Shown here one piece after another: positions 34,501-46,750 of a DNA stretch of 64,000 bases. Source of the stretch: Entomortierella parvispora (taxonomy: Eukaryota; Mortierellomycota; Mortierellomycetes; Mortierellales; Mortierellaceae). Below the pieces are notes generated by a model. That model did no database searches and was not told the origin of the DNA. It was given only the letters and a program-made list of their open reading frames with translations. The stretch spans positions 738,501 to 802,500 of the forward strand of contig OY752144.1 of NCBI GenBank assembly GCA_963573315.1. Reading direction: 5' to 3'. Positions within the stretch are counted from its first letter, which is position 1. Each line of letters begins with the position of its first letter. Position numbers and translations under genes: made by a program.

Positions 34501-36917
34501 GAGGAGGAGGAGGAAGGAAAGAAAGAAGGTGAGGTGAAGGAGATGGGGCGAGTATATGGATGGATGGACGGATGGGATGGATGGGATGGATGGGATGAAG
34601 GGGAGGAGGGAGGGAGGAAGTGTGAAGAAGGGAAGAGAAAAAGAGAAAAGAGAAAAGAGAACAGCCCTACCCTCCCATGCCAAGAGAGGTTCAAGGTGTC
34701 AAGAAAAGAAATGGCGCCCTGTTTCCTCTTCTTCTTTCCTGTGCTGCACCTGTGGACTGGATCAAAACTCTTTTTTTCCTCTTCTTTTCTTCCTCTTCTT
34801 CTTTCTTGTGCCCCATCCCTCCATCCTTTGTGTTCCCAAGATGGGTTCACAAGCTCACACCACCCCTTCTCTCTTCTCTCTTCGCTGACCTTCTAGTCTC
34901 CTGTCTTGTCAATGCCCTCCATGCTCCACTGAGGCGCTGAACACAGAAAATCCACCTTGGCTTTCGCCCACTCACTCTTCCCCACCACTCTCCCCGCTCT
35001 CCGCCAACTGACTGGCGACTGACTGGCAAAAAAGAAAAACAAAGTTCCCTTCCTCCCATCTCGCCTCCCCTTTTGTGCCACCCGGTCGATGTGCTGCCAC
35101 TGCAGCATGTATCATTCTCAATATATTTCCCTCGTGCTTTCAACCGCCAAGGCCAGGTGTGTTGTGCAAACAGGCGAGATAAGAGAAAAAACAAATCGCT
35201 GCCACAAACAGTGCGAGATCCTCGAGATGAGCAGCAGGGCGATAAGTATTCTTCCCCTCCTTGAACAGACCATTCAGGGCCCCATTGCAGACCAAGGGGT
35301 GAATCCGCTGTTCCTTTTTTGTCTCTGTGGGGCCTTCGCATGTCCTTGCCTTCGTGTGGAGTGCACCATGGAGTCCGAGATCTGTTTGTCAGCAAGTCAG
35401 CAGTCAGAAGAGGGAAAAGGTCGTTCCACAAGTTGGGTGAGCCGTGCAAAAAAAAAAAAAAAAATCTCCCATGCTCCCGAGCTCCCATGGTGTTACCCAG
35501 CACGACTGATTGGTGACTCCGCCTGCACAGCAATTGCGATCGACAAATCTTCTGCTGGTAGGAAACGCGCTTTCTTTCTCCTCCGAACATTGCCAGACAC
35601 ATCTCTTAAACCTCATGGTGGTCTTGCCTTGCACGGAGAGGAAGAGTGTCTGATGGAAACCACCTCGTTCGCTGTTATCAAAGTTACAGGCAGATTCATT
35701 TCATTCTATTGTATCGAGCTGCTGTCCATCTGACGCGCTGAAAGTTCTGTGGAGGAGCCGCACCAGGCAAGTCGGACGTTGGTGCCATACCAACATCGTC
35801 CTACCCTTCGTTGAGAAAGGACGTTTGGTTTGCGGCACTGCCGAGAGTCTTGAATTTTCTAAAGATGGTCTCGAAGACTGTCGTTTCCACGAGCTGATCA
35901 TTGCTTACTTACACTACGATTCTAGTGCCTTGGCATGTTTGATCATGCATCCTACGTAGCAAAGACATCTGAGCCTTCAACATTCTAGTCCTCATCTCCT
36001 AGTGCTTCCTTGACTTTGCCTTTTGCAAGACCATCCATCCATTCGACACGACTGCAAATGTCCGAAACGGAGCTTTTGATGTTCAGGGACGCTGCTTCTT
36101 GTTCGTTACTTTAGCTCTGTTTGACGACCATGTCCACAACGACAACAGCCTGATATAAAAATAGAAGAGTACTGCCGTTAGTGCATTGACCATCGTAAAG
36201 ACCCATCTCAACTAAAAGTAGAAATCAACTGGTGGCCACCGACTCTGAGGACCTCTGGCAGAAAGTGAACCCTGTTTTCAATCGGGCAACAGATCCTTGA
36301 TTCTGGTAGGCATCTCTCGTCTCATCTTCTCATATCCAATCAGCTACCTTGCTGTAATTCCGTAAGTCTTGTGTATGGCTCCTGGAGCTCGCTCAGGCGC
36401 ACGGACAAACGAAAATGGGGCTGAGGAGCGCGAGTGACGGAATCATGAGATCATTTCTTTACTCTCCACCAGTCCCGTTGGGTGGCCATTCAGTGGATGG
36501 CAAGGTCATCATGGTTATTTTTTCTGTCTCCTCCATCTAGGTTAGCGTGATTTTCACGTCCATTTTGGTCATTGGCACCAAGAGCCTGTCTTTTTTCCTT
36601 GTCGTGTGTACGCTTGCCTCACATTGTTTGCGATAGGGTTCTGATCTCTGTTTGGTCCGGGTGCCCTCGTCCAAACGCGTTGTCATCACAACGCGGTCAT
36701 CACCTTCTCCTTGATAGGGTGTGCCATGGATGCGCCGTGGACAAGGGGCCCATCTTCACGGTTATGTTGTAATGAAAGTAATCTCTCAAGTACCTTCCAG
36801 AGTATTATCCTCGTCTGTCTCTATAAAAGAGACCCTGCCACCCTCTCTCCATTTCCTTCTTCATCATCTCTTTCCACTGCACTCTTCTCACTCTCATCTC
36901 CCCAACCAAACCCAAAC
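34501..36917. other. Gene-poor 2.4-kb region
   Basis: No gene I can support. It holds a GGATG minisatellite (about 34556-34598), purine/pyrimidine runs, an A15 run near 35450, and ORFs of low complexity only. Its right end is the promoter of the small GPI gene at 36918. Confidence 0.5.
36822..36829 (+). promoter_or_regulatory. TATA box of PATTI-repeat GPI gene
   Basis: TATAAAAG, 89 bp before the ATG at 36918, followed by a C/T-rich leader. Confidence 0.6.
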
Positions 36918-37250
36918 ATGAAGTTCACCGCCACCTCCGTTGTCATCGCTGCCTTCTTGGCCGTTGCCTCTGCTGCCACTTCCTCCTCTGCCGCTGGTAC
37001 TTCTCCTACCTCGACCGTCGCAGTCCCCGTCCCTGCGACCACCATCCCTGCGACCACCATCCCCGCGACCGCCATCCCTGGGACCACCGTCCCCGCGACT
37101 GCCGTCCCCGCGACTACCATCACTGGGACCACCATCTTTGTCCCTGCCCCTACCAGCAAGCCCTCGGCCGGAAACAGCTTGAATACCCCCGCAAAGGCCA
37201 TTGTTGCCCTCGGAGGAGGAGCTGCCGTGATTCTCGCTTATTTCTTGTAA
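36918..37250 (+). CDS. Small GPI-type surface protein with PATTI repeats
   Basis: 110 residues. A signal peptide (MKFTATSVVIAAFLAVASA) leads into a Ser/Thr-rich mature part with about seven degenerate pentapeptides of the type P-A-T-T-I (15-bp DNA repeats, about 37036-37130). The C-terminus (KAIVALGGGAAVILAYFL) is hydrophobic, after SAGNSLNTPA, as expected of a GPI signal. The threonine-rich repeat should be heavily O-mannosylated and act as a wall spacer. The ATG at 36918 is preferred over in-frame upstream codons because it starts the signal peptide and follows the TATA box. Confidence 0.78.
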   Translation: MKFTATSVVIAAFLAVASAATSSSAAGTSPTSTVAVPVPATTIPATTIPATAIPGTTVPATAVPATTITGTTIFVPAPTSKPSAGNSLNTPAKAIVALGGGAAVILAYFL

Positions 37251-37979
37251 AGTGAGAACCTCCAACTGTTGCAGATCCATAAAATAGTACAGCTTTTAAT
37301 AAATTGCAAAATATACACGCGCATCCCTTGGGACCAAAGAAGTACCGTTTCTATTCCACCCTTCTTTACAATAATTGGTTCGCTCCTCGAAAACAAAGAA
37401 AATAACGACATGGAATCGTTTTCTATTGCTGCTTGTAACAATCCAACAACGGACAAAAAGGGTGTCATGGATGAAAAGAGAGGAACATGGAAGGACCCTG
37501 CATTGGTGTAACTTTCCCATGCTTCTTTCTCCCACCTTGCTCCAAAGAAGTCTTGGGACATCATAGGTTTGAGGCCGAATACTGACGGAAGCGCGGGCCT
37601 GGTGAAATGTGCGCGTGTGTGTGTGTGTTCAGCAGTTGTGAGGCCAGGTCAAGTGGGAATCTCGTTTGTGAGTGGCTCGATTTTTTTTTTTTTGTTTCTT
37701 TGTCACCACGGACACACGATCGATTCTGCTTGGACAACAAGAATCGAGTGGTGGGCGGAAGCGTTGGACGATAAAAAGGAACGAAAGAAAAGGCCGCACT
37801 CCTTACTTTCTTTTACCTTTTTCTTTCTGTTTTGTCCCCATTCCCTCCGGAGCACATTCTCATTCCTGCGTCATTCATTTCGCCCATTTACGCCTCTTTC
37901 ATCTCGACCCATTTGAACCTTTGAAAGTGTTCAGCAGACACTCCTTTCAAAAAAAAAAAAAAAAAAAAGAGAGCACCAT
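37251..37979. other. Intergenic region
   Basis: No gene. A short (GT)n tract lies at about 37612-37628 and an A20-type run ends at about 37968, just before the ATP-grasp gene start. Confidence 0.5.
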
Positions 37980-39856
37980 ATGACGCCTAGCGCGAACAAA
38001 GAGCCCCACGCGACAGCGGCAGGACAGGGTTTGACATGGAGTATCCATGGTAAAAAAAAAAAGAAAGAAAGAAAGAGCAATGACGCTCTCCAACCTTGCA
38101 TCTCGCAGGGAAGATTTTTCGGTATCGAATCTTTCACTGACGTAACATCTCTTCCCTTCCCCGCCTCCTCCCTCTCCCCACACCTCAATAGTCTTTGCGC
38201 CGTGTGCTTTGGTCAAGGATATTAATGTCGAAAAGGACGATATCGAGCATGACAAGTCTTACTTTGTCGGGACCTTGGAAGATGGACAAAAGATGGCGAC
38301 CGAATGGACCCCAGAAGCTCGGCTGGTAAACAAAGAAGCACGACCGCAGTATCAAGCTCCCTCTTTGAGCGTGACTAACATTCCCCTCCCTTTCTTATTT
38401 TCTCCCTCATAGAGTATCAAACGCGCTGTAGACAGCATCCCCAACGTCTATCAGTACACCTGGCACTACATCACTCTGGGCAATGCCCAGCTAACCCTCG
38501 ACAGTGTTCAGGAATCCTCCCGCGCCCTTCTCGCCGACCCCGCGACCCAGCATGTGCTGACAGTGGTCCTTAATTTCACGGACGGGATGGAAACCGATGG
38601 TTGGCCGGGGATCACAGTCATTAAAGGTTTAGAGGACCGCCACCTGGCTTTTACGGGAGCAGACTCTAGGTTGTATTTCTTGGACAGCGACAAAGCCAGG
38701 ATCAAACGCCATCTCGTGGAGTCCAATTCCTTAACCCCAGGCTACTGTGAGATCTATACTCGCGAGGAGGAGGAGGAGGCTAGAGCAAGACCATTGACGG
38801 ACATGTCCGCCAACCCAGAGGAGGACGATCCACCAAAGCTGAAAGATGAGGAGGAACAAAAAGAGGAGGATGAGGAGCAAGAAATGGCACAAAAGGCTGT
38901 GATCATGGAACAGTTGGGCTATCTGACCTTTCCATTGTTGGTCAAACCAGCAAATTCGAGTTCGAGTCGTGGAATCACTTCAAAATCGGTCGTCGATACC
39001 CCAGAAGAGGCGTACACCCAAGCCATGGAGACCAAGAGGGTGTGGGGTCCCGTCTATGTCGAAGAGTACATCACTGGTAAGTTTTACAATAGCAATGGCA
39101 AAGAGAACAACTCTTTTGAACGTTTCACTCATGAAAAGTGACGACTTTTGGTTCTTATTTCTTTCTAGGCCGCGAGTACACAGTCCTGGTGTCGGGTTCA
39201 GAAGCTACGGGAATTCATGTGTTCAAGGTTCTGGAACGCGTGTTTCGATCAAAGATTCCTGAGCGCGAACGAATGTTGACCCATGATATGAAATGGGGTG
39301 ATAACAACTATGGATCGGACGCCACTGTGGCGACGGCTTCATGGTGGATGCAAGTGTGTTCGGACGAGGATCAGGAGAGATTGCAGGCCCAGGCAAAGTC
39401 AATCTACAATTCCTTTGGCGGAAACGGATACTGTCGCATGGATTTGAGGGAGGATCATCGGACAGGAAAGGTGTACGTTGTGGATGTCAATGGTAAAGTC
39501 AAAAGCGATGGATATCAAACAGAGGCCTTGAGGCAGTTTTGGAACGAAGCGAGTATCTAATATTCGGTACCTTTTCTGTTGTTTTATTTAGCCAATTGTG
39601 CAATTGACGACGATGAAGATTGTGCGATGGGAAAGGTAAGATAGGACCAAAGAACGGATAGTTCCAAATCTTGAGGTTGTTCTCGCCCTCCAAACCTAAT
39701 TTCTAATTTCTCTTCATTGATCTCTTGACCATCCATCCCCAATAGATTCTAAAGTCGTCCGGATTGACTCTTGGGCAGTTCTTCACATTATTGATGGAGG
39801 ACGCAGTCCGTGTCCGCGACACTCTTCTCTCAAAGTCCAACCACGAAAAACACTAG
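37980..39856 (+). CDS. ATP-grasp (D-Ala-D-Ala-ligase-like) protein
   Basis: Six exons: 37980-38049, 38192-38325, 38413-39076, 39169-39492, 39592-39635 and 39746-39856; 448 residues, phases consistent. The first exon (MTPSANKEPH...) is the least certain. ATP-grasp signs are FPLLVKPANSSSSRGI (nucleotide-binding Lys and Gly/Ser loop), VYVEEYITGREYTVLVSG, GGNGYCRMDLR and YVVDVNANCAIDDDEDC (metal-binding Asp/Asn). The ending SSGLTLGQFF matches D-Ala-D-Ala-ligase-like proteins. A highly acidic insert (residues ~185-225, EEDDPPKLKDEEEQKEED) interrupts the fold. It probably forms a carboxylate-amine bond; substrate unknown. It converges on the PRMT gene. Confidence 0.75.
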
Positions 39857-40116
39857 CGTGAGGGAAAACTAATCGTGGTCGCCATTATTACTTTCGAGCA
39901 ATAGAGCCGTTTTCTGTTCATCTTTCTTTTTCTCCACATTGCACTCCAATGATCATGTTTTAATGAATGCAAATAGAAAAAGCAGAATAATAGTAAAGAA
40001 ATAGTTTGAAGGGGAAATAAGAAAGCAAAGGAAAAAGCGACACAAAGAGATGAAATCCATGAGGAAGCGATGAGAGGACGAGGGAAAAAAAAAACAAATT
40101 GGGCGAAAAATACTTC

Positions 40117-42269
40117 TTAGTTGGTATAAGCAAGGCCTCCATAGGCGTCGTCCACATTCTCGGGTTCATACATGCACAAGTGCTCCGGCTTGGTCAACAA
40201 ATCGTTCGTTCCCGTGTAAGAGTAGTTGTAACTTTGCTCATGCAACTCCCAGCGACCTCTCCTTCTCAAGAACTGCAGATCATCTTCTTCTTCCTCTTCA
40301 TCGCCTTCCTCCAATTCTTGGCCTTCTCCCCGAGCAGAGTGGGCGAGTGCCTGCTTCTCCAACAGGGGCTCAAAGGGTTCGCTAGGATCCGAAAGCTCGC
40401 CATAATTTCCAACAATGACCTCGATATCGACCGTATAAGACCGCATGTCGTTCACGACACAGTGCATCCAACCTCGGATTGTCTGTCCTGCATTCACAGC
40501 TAAGGGTTCCCGGAACAAGAACCGAACCTGCTGCCAATGTGTCTTTTCTGCGCTGGGTCCTGTCGACATCTCGATGGGTTGACTGGCCTCAGACTCAGTG
40601 TTGCCAGAGAAGGTCAAATCGAACCATCCTGCAACTCCGTGCATCAATCCAGTATACTGGGCCTTCCATGAGATTGGAACCACGAAATCCCTGAGAGCCT
40701 TCATTGTGATAGTGTTGAAATCCATTTCATATCCGTCAATGTCGGCAGTGGGAGTCGCCAAGAGTGACTTGGGATCAAAATGTCCAACCACGGGCATTCC
40801 TATTTGTAAAAGCAATCAAACAGTTAGTGAAGAGAGTCCTTCCCCCTTTTTTTTGGATGGGCGGTCTGTGACATGATGACAAAAGCTGGCGACACTTACC
40901 AAACATTTCTGACTTTGCATCAGGGTACAGAGGGGTGAGATCGACGCCGTGGAACGAGTTTTGTTCCCAGAATCGTGCCTTGCCCATCGTCTCAGTGAAG
41001 AGCAAGGCGTCTGTGAAGGGAGCCAAGAACATGGTTCCTTTGTTGGGGAAGAGGTGTCCGCCGGGCTTCAAGAACTTGTCTCGGGCATAGATGAAGCTCT
41101 CAATCTGGAGTGATAAATTAAGAAAAGACAAAACATACAGAGTAATCAGAGTCGTTTCCCAGATTTCCAGATTCCTGTGGTCCATCCATTCAGCTCTGTG
41201 TTATCAAAGTGGTCCTGTCAGCATTCATACCATTCTCTCGTGAACAAGCAAAACACCTAAGGAAGATTCACATGGATTATGCCCAATTTTAAAGTAAGTA
41301 TCCTAATCAGTCCAACGATCTGCTCATGGGTCCTGTCACGGCTCCTACCAATTGGCTCTGAAATGATCGTATCCACCTTGGGTGCCTTGACGCTGGGGTC
41401 CTCAATCTTGGCTAATAGCGAGGCAAAAAGAAAAAGTACACAGTCCGTCAAAAGGTTGCAATTATAAAAAACGTAAAAAAAAAAAAAAAAGACAAGCATC
41501 AAGATACATTCCACTACTTACATTGAATGACTTCGACTTTGTCCTTCAAGAACTCGTTCTTGGCTCTGCCATCTGGCAAGGATGCGGCCTGGACCAATTT
41601 TTTCATCTTGGTAGCCATCTCCGAAGCCTCAACAGCATAGACCTTCTTTGCTCCTGCCTGAACAGCGAAATAAGACAGGATGCCCGAGCCTGAACAAAAG
41701 GGGGAAAACAAATGGACGATTTCTTTTAGTGCTCATTATCTTTTTTCCCAGATCGTCTCGGATGTGAAAATTGGTCTCTTTTTTACCCGCGCCGACATCC
41801 ATGACTAGCTTGTCTTCAAAACATTCCGTGTTCAACAGGATGGCAGATCGATAGGTCGAAGTCCTGACTGTATCCTGAAGCATGTTTTGCTATCAACAAT
41901 GATCGAGGACAAAACAAAAAAAGATAGGGCAGGTTAGGGCTTCTTCAAACACACACGATAACGGTCCCTTGATCATCTTCTCTTTCTCTTCCCATCTTTT
42001 TCTTCCTTCTTGTTGCCTGCAAAGGTCCAAAAAGATACTGAAGAGATAGACGACTATGGATTTCAGTTTCCAGAAAGTCGACCGAGCGACAGCGGTCGTG
42101 GGAGAAGGGTCGTGATCCAGTTGAATGGCAAACAAAGAGGCCATTCTTTGGTAGACATGCTGAGATCTGGTCTAGAAGCAGTGCGTACCTGATGCTGCAA
42201 CATGGCGTAGTAGCCAAAGTAGGCGGGATCCCTGGCCTCATTGGAGGCGCTTTCTGCGTGAGATGACAT
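40117..42269 (-). CDS. Type I protein arginine methyltransferase, CARM1/PRMT4-like
   Basis: Seven exons: 42189-42269, 41787-41889, 41522-41689, 41349-41411, 41231-41256, 40900-41104 and 40117-40799; 442 residues. All splice sites are GT-AG and in phase. Landmarks are YFGYYAMLQHQQNMLQDTVR (N-terminal helix), VMDVGAGSGILSYFAVQAGA (SAM binding), the double-E loop SEPIGVLLVHERM, FTDALLF...FWEQNSFHGVDL, and THWQQVRFLF. The FHGVDL and NMLQDTVRT segments point to PRMT4 rather than PRMT1. It should make asymmetric dimethylarginine on histone H3 and RNA-binding proteins. The C-terminus carries an acidic run (EEGDEEEEEDD). Confidence 0.92.
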
Positions 42270-42510
42270 TGGATGGAATGGACGGGCAGGGGAGGAGGGA
42301 AGAAGGGAAGAGAGGGAAAAGGAAAAGGGGACCGCGGCGGATGAATGGACGGTGGAGTGAGCAGGAAAGCGATGTGAGCACAGCAGACGCGATTCTGAAG
42401 GACAGGGATTATGGGACGTTTGTGAGTGCGTGTGTGGCTGACACTTGACATTGACAGTGTGAAAATTTATTCAAATGTTTTACAAAACGTAATTAAAAAA
42501 TGCGGATAAT

Positions 42511-45500
42511 TTACAACGCGGTCTTCTTTGGTGCCTCCTCTGGCGCAGGCTGGAAGAGGTGACCAAGTGGAGACCGCATGGCCCTTGGGGAGCCAGAACC
42601 CGAGTCGATAGACGGCTCATCGCAATCTAAAGGATGCGGTGTTGCAGCTGTCAGGGCGATCCTTGGTTCTGCTGCTTGGTCAAAGGGCGAGGATGAGAAG
42701 ACGATGGTGTTGGTCTGCAGCGGGGGTGGTTGCAATGGCCGAGAAGGTCCCGTCTTCCTCGCGGGATCGCTCGATACTTCGATATGTTGTCCATGATTGT
42801 GACGATCATGATGGACATGACGATGGGTTCTAGCGGGGTGAGTAATATGGGCGGAATGGTGTGTTGTCGTGTGTTGTTGAGGTTGGATATCATGACGTGA
42901 ACGTAGATTATGTGAGGGACGGCGTTCCTTTGATCGACTCCTTGACCGGTTCTGGTGTCCAAATTCGTCATCTAAGCGCGGGTTCCTGGTACGCAGTTGC
43001 AACGGCAATGCCATTGGCTGAACTGGAGGCTTTAAAAAGTTGGGATCCATACCTCCATCAAACTGGAGACTTGAACGACGACTTGGGTGACGACTTGAGT
43101 GCCGACTTGTATGACGACTGCGACTTTTCTTTGGATTTCTTGATCCCAGCAAGGCCGCTGCAATCTTGGCACGGCGCTTATCCAGTATCTCGTCATCCTC
43201 ATCGACATCGCTTCCTTCCTCATCCCATTCCTCCAGTTCTTCAAGTTCATCTTCCTCTTCCTCAATCTCATTGTCGGCCGCCCCGTGGTTCTCAAGCTCG
43301 TTCAATCTCCGGCGTCGTTCATTCAAGAGTCGCTTGTGTCTCATTCTAGCTTGATATCGTTTCTGGCGGAGCTTGCTTTCCGAGATTTCCCAAGCCGCAA
43401 CGCGCTCCAGGGCTTCCTCACATGCCGCCGTCAAGACCTTGAACTGCTTGGAGTATTCAATCAAATGTTGCCAGTGAATAGCCGCGATTGCGATGGTTCC
43501 ATCCTTGTTATGGCGATGGGTAGAGCCAGTGCTTGTGATCGGCCAAGACGGGGCCGGGGAAGGATTCAACGTGTTTCTCTCTGATCCCATGTTGCTGTGC
43601 GAAGAGATAGAGGTAGGCCAAGCCTTGATCTGAAGCTGAGAGGCATCACTGGAAGAGGAGGACCCAAAGCCGTGGAAAGTTCCTCCTCTTGGGTCTATTG
43701 AATGCCTTCGTCCATGGGATGAGGGTCGAATAGAATGTCGGTGGATCGAGCTCGTAGAGTTGATGTCCCGAGAGATGGAAGGACTCAAAAAAGATGAATG
43801 CAATTCTTCATCTTCTTCCTTTTCAAGGTACTCTACAATGGCGCCTGGAGTTGAGGGTGGAGGTGGTGGAGTCGTTGCACCGGTTGACGCCGATCGACTC
43901 TCGCTTTCCATGTAGTCCAGTCCAAGGACCTTTTGCAATAGCTGATCAAAGTCTTTAGAAATTTTGACCAGATTCTCAAGACTGCCACGGCAGGTACTCG
44001 ACGCTTGCGATGATTGGTTGTCTTCGTTTTGTGTCCTGACAACGTTGTTCAGCTCGTCCAGTCTTTCCTGAAATGGACCGTCTTCATTCGAAGAGTCCAT
44101 CGTTGCTCCATGCTCGAGATCCACGTCTCCGTCATTGTTTTCTTCTTGTTCGCGGTCTCCTTCCAAAGCCTCGATTCGTTCCGTTCGCCGCAGTTGCGTC
44201 TCAACCACATGTCTCCTCATGGATTTGCTCAAGACCTCAGAGATGAGTGAAGCCAACGAAGTCAAGGTGACAACGCCAACCAGACAATAGGCCAAGAAAA
44301 TTGCTCTTCCCGCCATAGTCTCGGGTACAAAATCCCCATAACCGATTGTTGTGAAGGCAATAAACACAAAATAAACAGAGTCACCAAAGTCCCAGCTCTC
44401 CACAAATGTGAAGATAACCGCTCCTGCAAGCCAGAAGGTCGCAAACATGGCCGCACTGAAACGGAGACGTCGCTGGTATTCCTGCATGCTCTCTTCGTAT
44501 GCCTGTCTTTTGTCTGCCTCACGCTGTTCCTCGGCTGTAGGGTTCTGGATGGGTGTCTCGATATCGGACCGTCTTCTGAAAGGCAGCAGACGCTTGAAGA
44601 ATGAGGGCTTTTTAAAAGCTTGAAACTGGCGGGGCTCCATCGTCGCAAGGCGCAACAACTCTAGGTGTGTTGTTTCTTCTCCACCAAGAGACTCCAATGC
44701 ACGATGGTAGTCCTCCGCGGTAATGCCGATCCCTGAGAGCTGTAGTTCATCGAGTGTCCTATGGAGAGTCTTTGGTTGCTGACTTTCCTCCGTCAATCCA
44801 GATTCTACAACGTGTCCTGTTTCCGATGCTTCTTTAGTCTGGGTTCGGGAGAACATCGACAATAGTTTTGAGGGGTGACCATGCGATAAGGCGAACTGTC
44901 GAGGATAGTGAGTAAAATAGTGGGTACGGCCGTGGGTCTCGTTGGGACTGTTAGAGTCAGCAGGGGTTGGCTCCGATTGCTGAATACGTTCCAAGATCTC
45001 CAGCAAGTGTTGCCTGCGCTCCTCTTCAATTGCTCGTTGCTCCCTTCTCTGCTGACGTCTCGCATCCCGCTTGGCCTTTCGCTCCTTGGCTCGGATGGCG
45101 AATCGACGATGAAGGTCCTCCAGAATTACATAGCGGATAGCATTCACTGCCATTGCGAGCAGTACAATGCCTCCAGCGCCGTAAAAGATAACAAAGACGC
45201 GCCCGCCAGTAGTCTCCGGCACCCTGTCGCCAAAGCCAATGGTCGTAATGGTGACCATGACAAAGAACCTATCAAAGGTAATGAAGGGTATGAGCACAAT
45301 GAATCGAATCGATCACATGTCATTTAGGAGATGAATTCAGGGTTCAGCTTACAGTGCATCCAGAAAAGTCCAGTGTTCGATGTAGATGAAAATCAGCGCG
45401 CCAATAGCCAAATAAAAACAGAGCGACATGGCTTCTGCAATCAGGATTCGCTGCTTATGGGTCACTCCGGAGCCCTGTAGTCGAAACTGTGGCGTCCGAT

Positions 45501-46750
45501 GAAAGTCTATTGACATTAGGACCGTAGCCGTCAGCGAAAAGACCATCGACGCAATCATCGTCCAAAATCCTTCCAGGTAGACGTAGCCCTTGGACGGCGG
45601 ATAAAGGATACAGAAGGGCACGATTGAGCCAATACAGAGAACATCCTGTAGCGTTGCCGTGATGAGACTAAGAATCACGCTGTGCCACACATGACGTTCA
45701 AGAAAACGAAAGAGAACACAAATGTTGCAAATAATGGCCATGACCAGCGCCAGGATAATCATGGAGTTTAGCCAATGGGGGATGGGAATAACTTTGGGGT
45801 CGTTGTCATTGTTCGGGTTTGTTCCGTTTCTAGACAAAGGGACGATAGTGAGGGGGAGGCCGTGGTCAGATTTGGAAGAATTTGAGCATGTTCATGTTAT
45901 CTTGTGCGACAATGAAGCATTTGATTTGGAGTTCCGCAGAAACCCCCTTTGATGTTTATCCGCGTTGCCGGACAGCAATTACAGACACAGAAGATCCAAG
46001 CAATAAAAAAACAGGAAGAGAGCAGTAGCTTCAATGACAACAAAAATAGAAAACAAACAATAAAAAAATTGTCCTTACAAAGGTATCCCGACCCATGGAG
46101 AGGTAATCGAGGGCACGTTGATGAGGATGGACACCTACTCGGAGAAAGGATGGCGCGCGAGAGTAGATAGGGGGAGGAGGATGAGTAACATTCGCACCAT
46201 TCGTTTACCGTGTGCGCAGTTTCCGCATGCAAAGCACAGTAGCAAGGATGATAGAGAGTTAGAAACCTACGGGGATGATGCACCCGATGAGCAGGGGCAA
46301 GATACGGTAGTTTGACTCGAGAAGCAACGAAGGATCCACACGATGTCCATTGCCCGCTTGTAGTCCTGGCCCGTCATTGCCAATGAAACTTTTATGAAGT
46401 CCTTGGAAGAAGAGTTTGGCGCGAGCAATTGGCGAAAGTGAAGACGATGGCTTTCCAACCATGTTCTTTTCTTGTCGGTCCCGACTATTTTTGTTGTTGA
46501 TGCTGATCCTGTTGATACTCCTGGTACTATCACTGGTAATGCTGTCACAGTGGTTTTTGTTACTGCTGTCGTTGCCAGTGTCGTTACCGTTGCTGTTGTT
46601 GTTACTGTGGTGGGTATCAATGTGAGTAGAGGATGAGATATGCGGCGGCATGTTCTCGTCCGAGGAAGAGGATGATCCTCGACGGCGGGTGGCGGCAGAC
46701 GAAGAGGACTCGTCTACGGTGTAACCGTGGCCATGGGAAAGTGAAGGCAT
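42511..46750 (-). CDS. TOK1: TOK1-type two-pore outward-rectifier potassium channel
   Basis: Four exons: 46271-46750, 46079-46134, 45353-45829 and 42511-45268; 1256 residues. The short second exon restores phase and supplies part of the first membrane span (LLIGCIIPVSILINVP). Residues 1-145 are a Ser/Asn-rich cytosolic tail. Six further spans follow, then pore 1 TIGFGD (347-352), a span, a ~290-residue basic linker, a span, pore 2 TIGYGD (645-650) and a last span. The C-terminal ~550 residues are charged, with an acidic block and an Arg/Ser/His-rich tail. Fungal TOK channels carry outward K+ current at the plasma membrane. The linker between the pores is much longer than in yeast Tok1. Confidence 0.9.

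Noticed and set aside
34302..34896. ORFs of 101-182 codons on both strands
   Set aside because: They arise from the GGATG minisatellite and purine-rich DNA; no conserved motif. Only a 25-codon piece (34426-34500) is used as a tentative first exon.
35089..35733. 214-codon ORF
   Set aside because: No domain or plausible composition, and a poly-Lys stretch from an A-run; likely chance.
36821..37280. Gly/Asp/Val-rich minus-strand ORFs opposite the PATTI-repeat gene
   Set aside because: Shadows of the 15-bp coding repeat.
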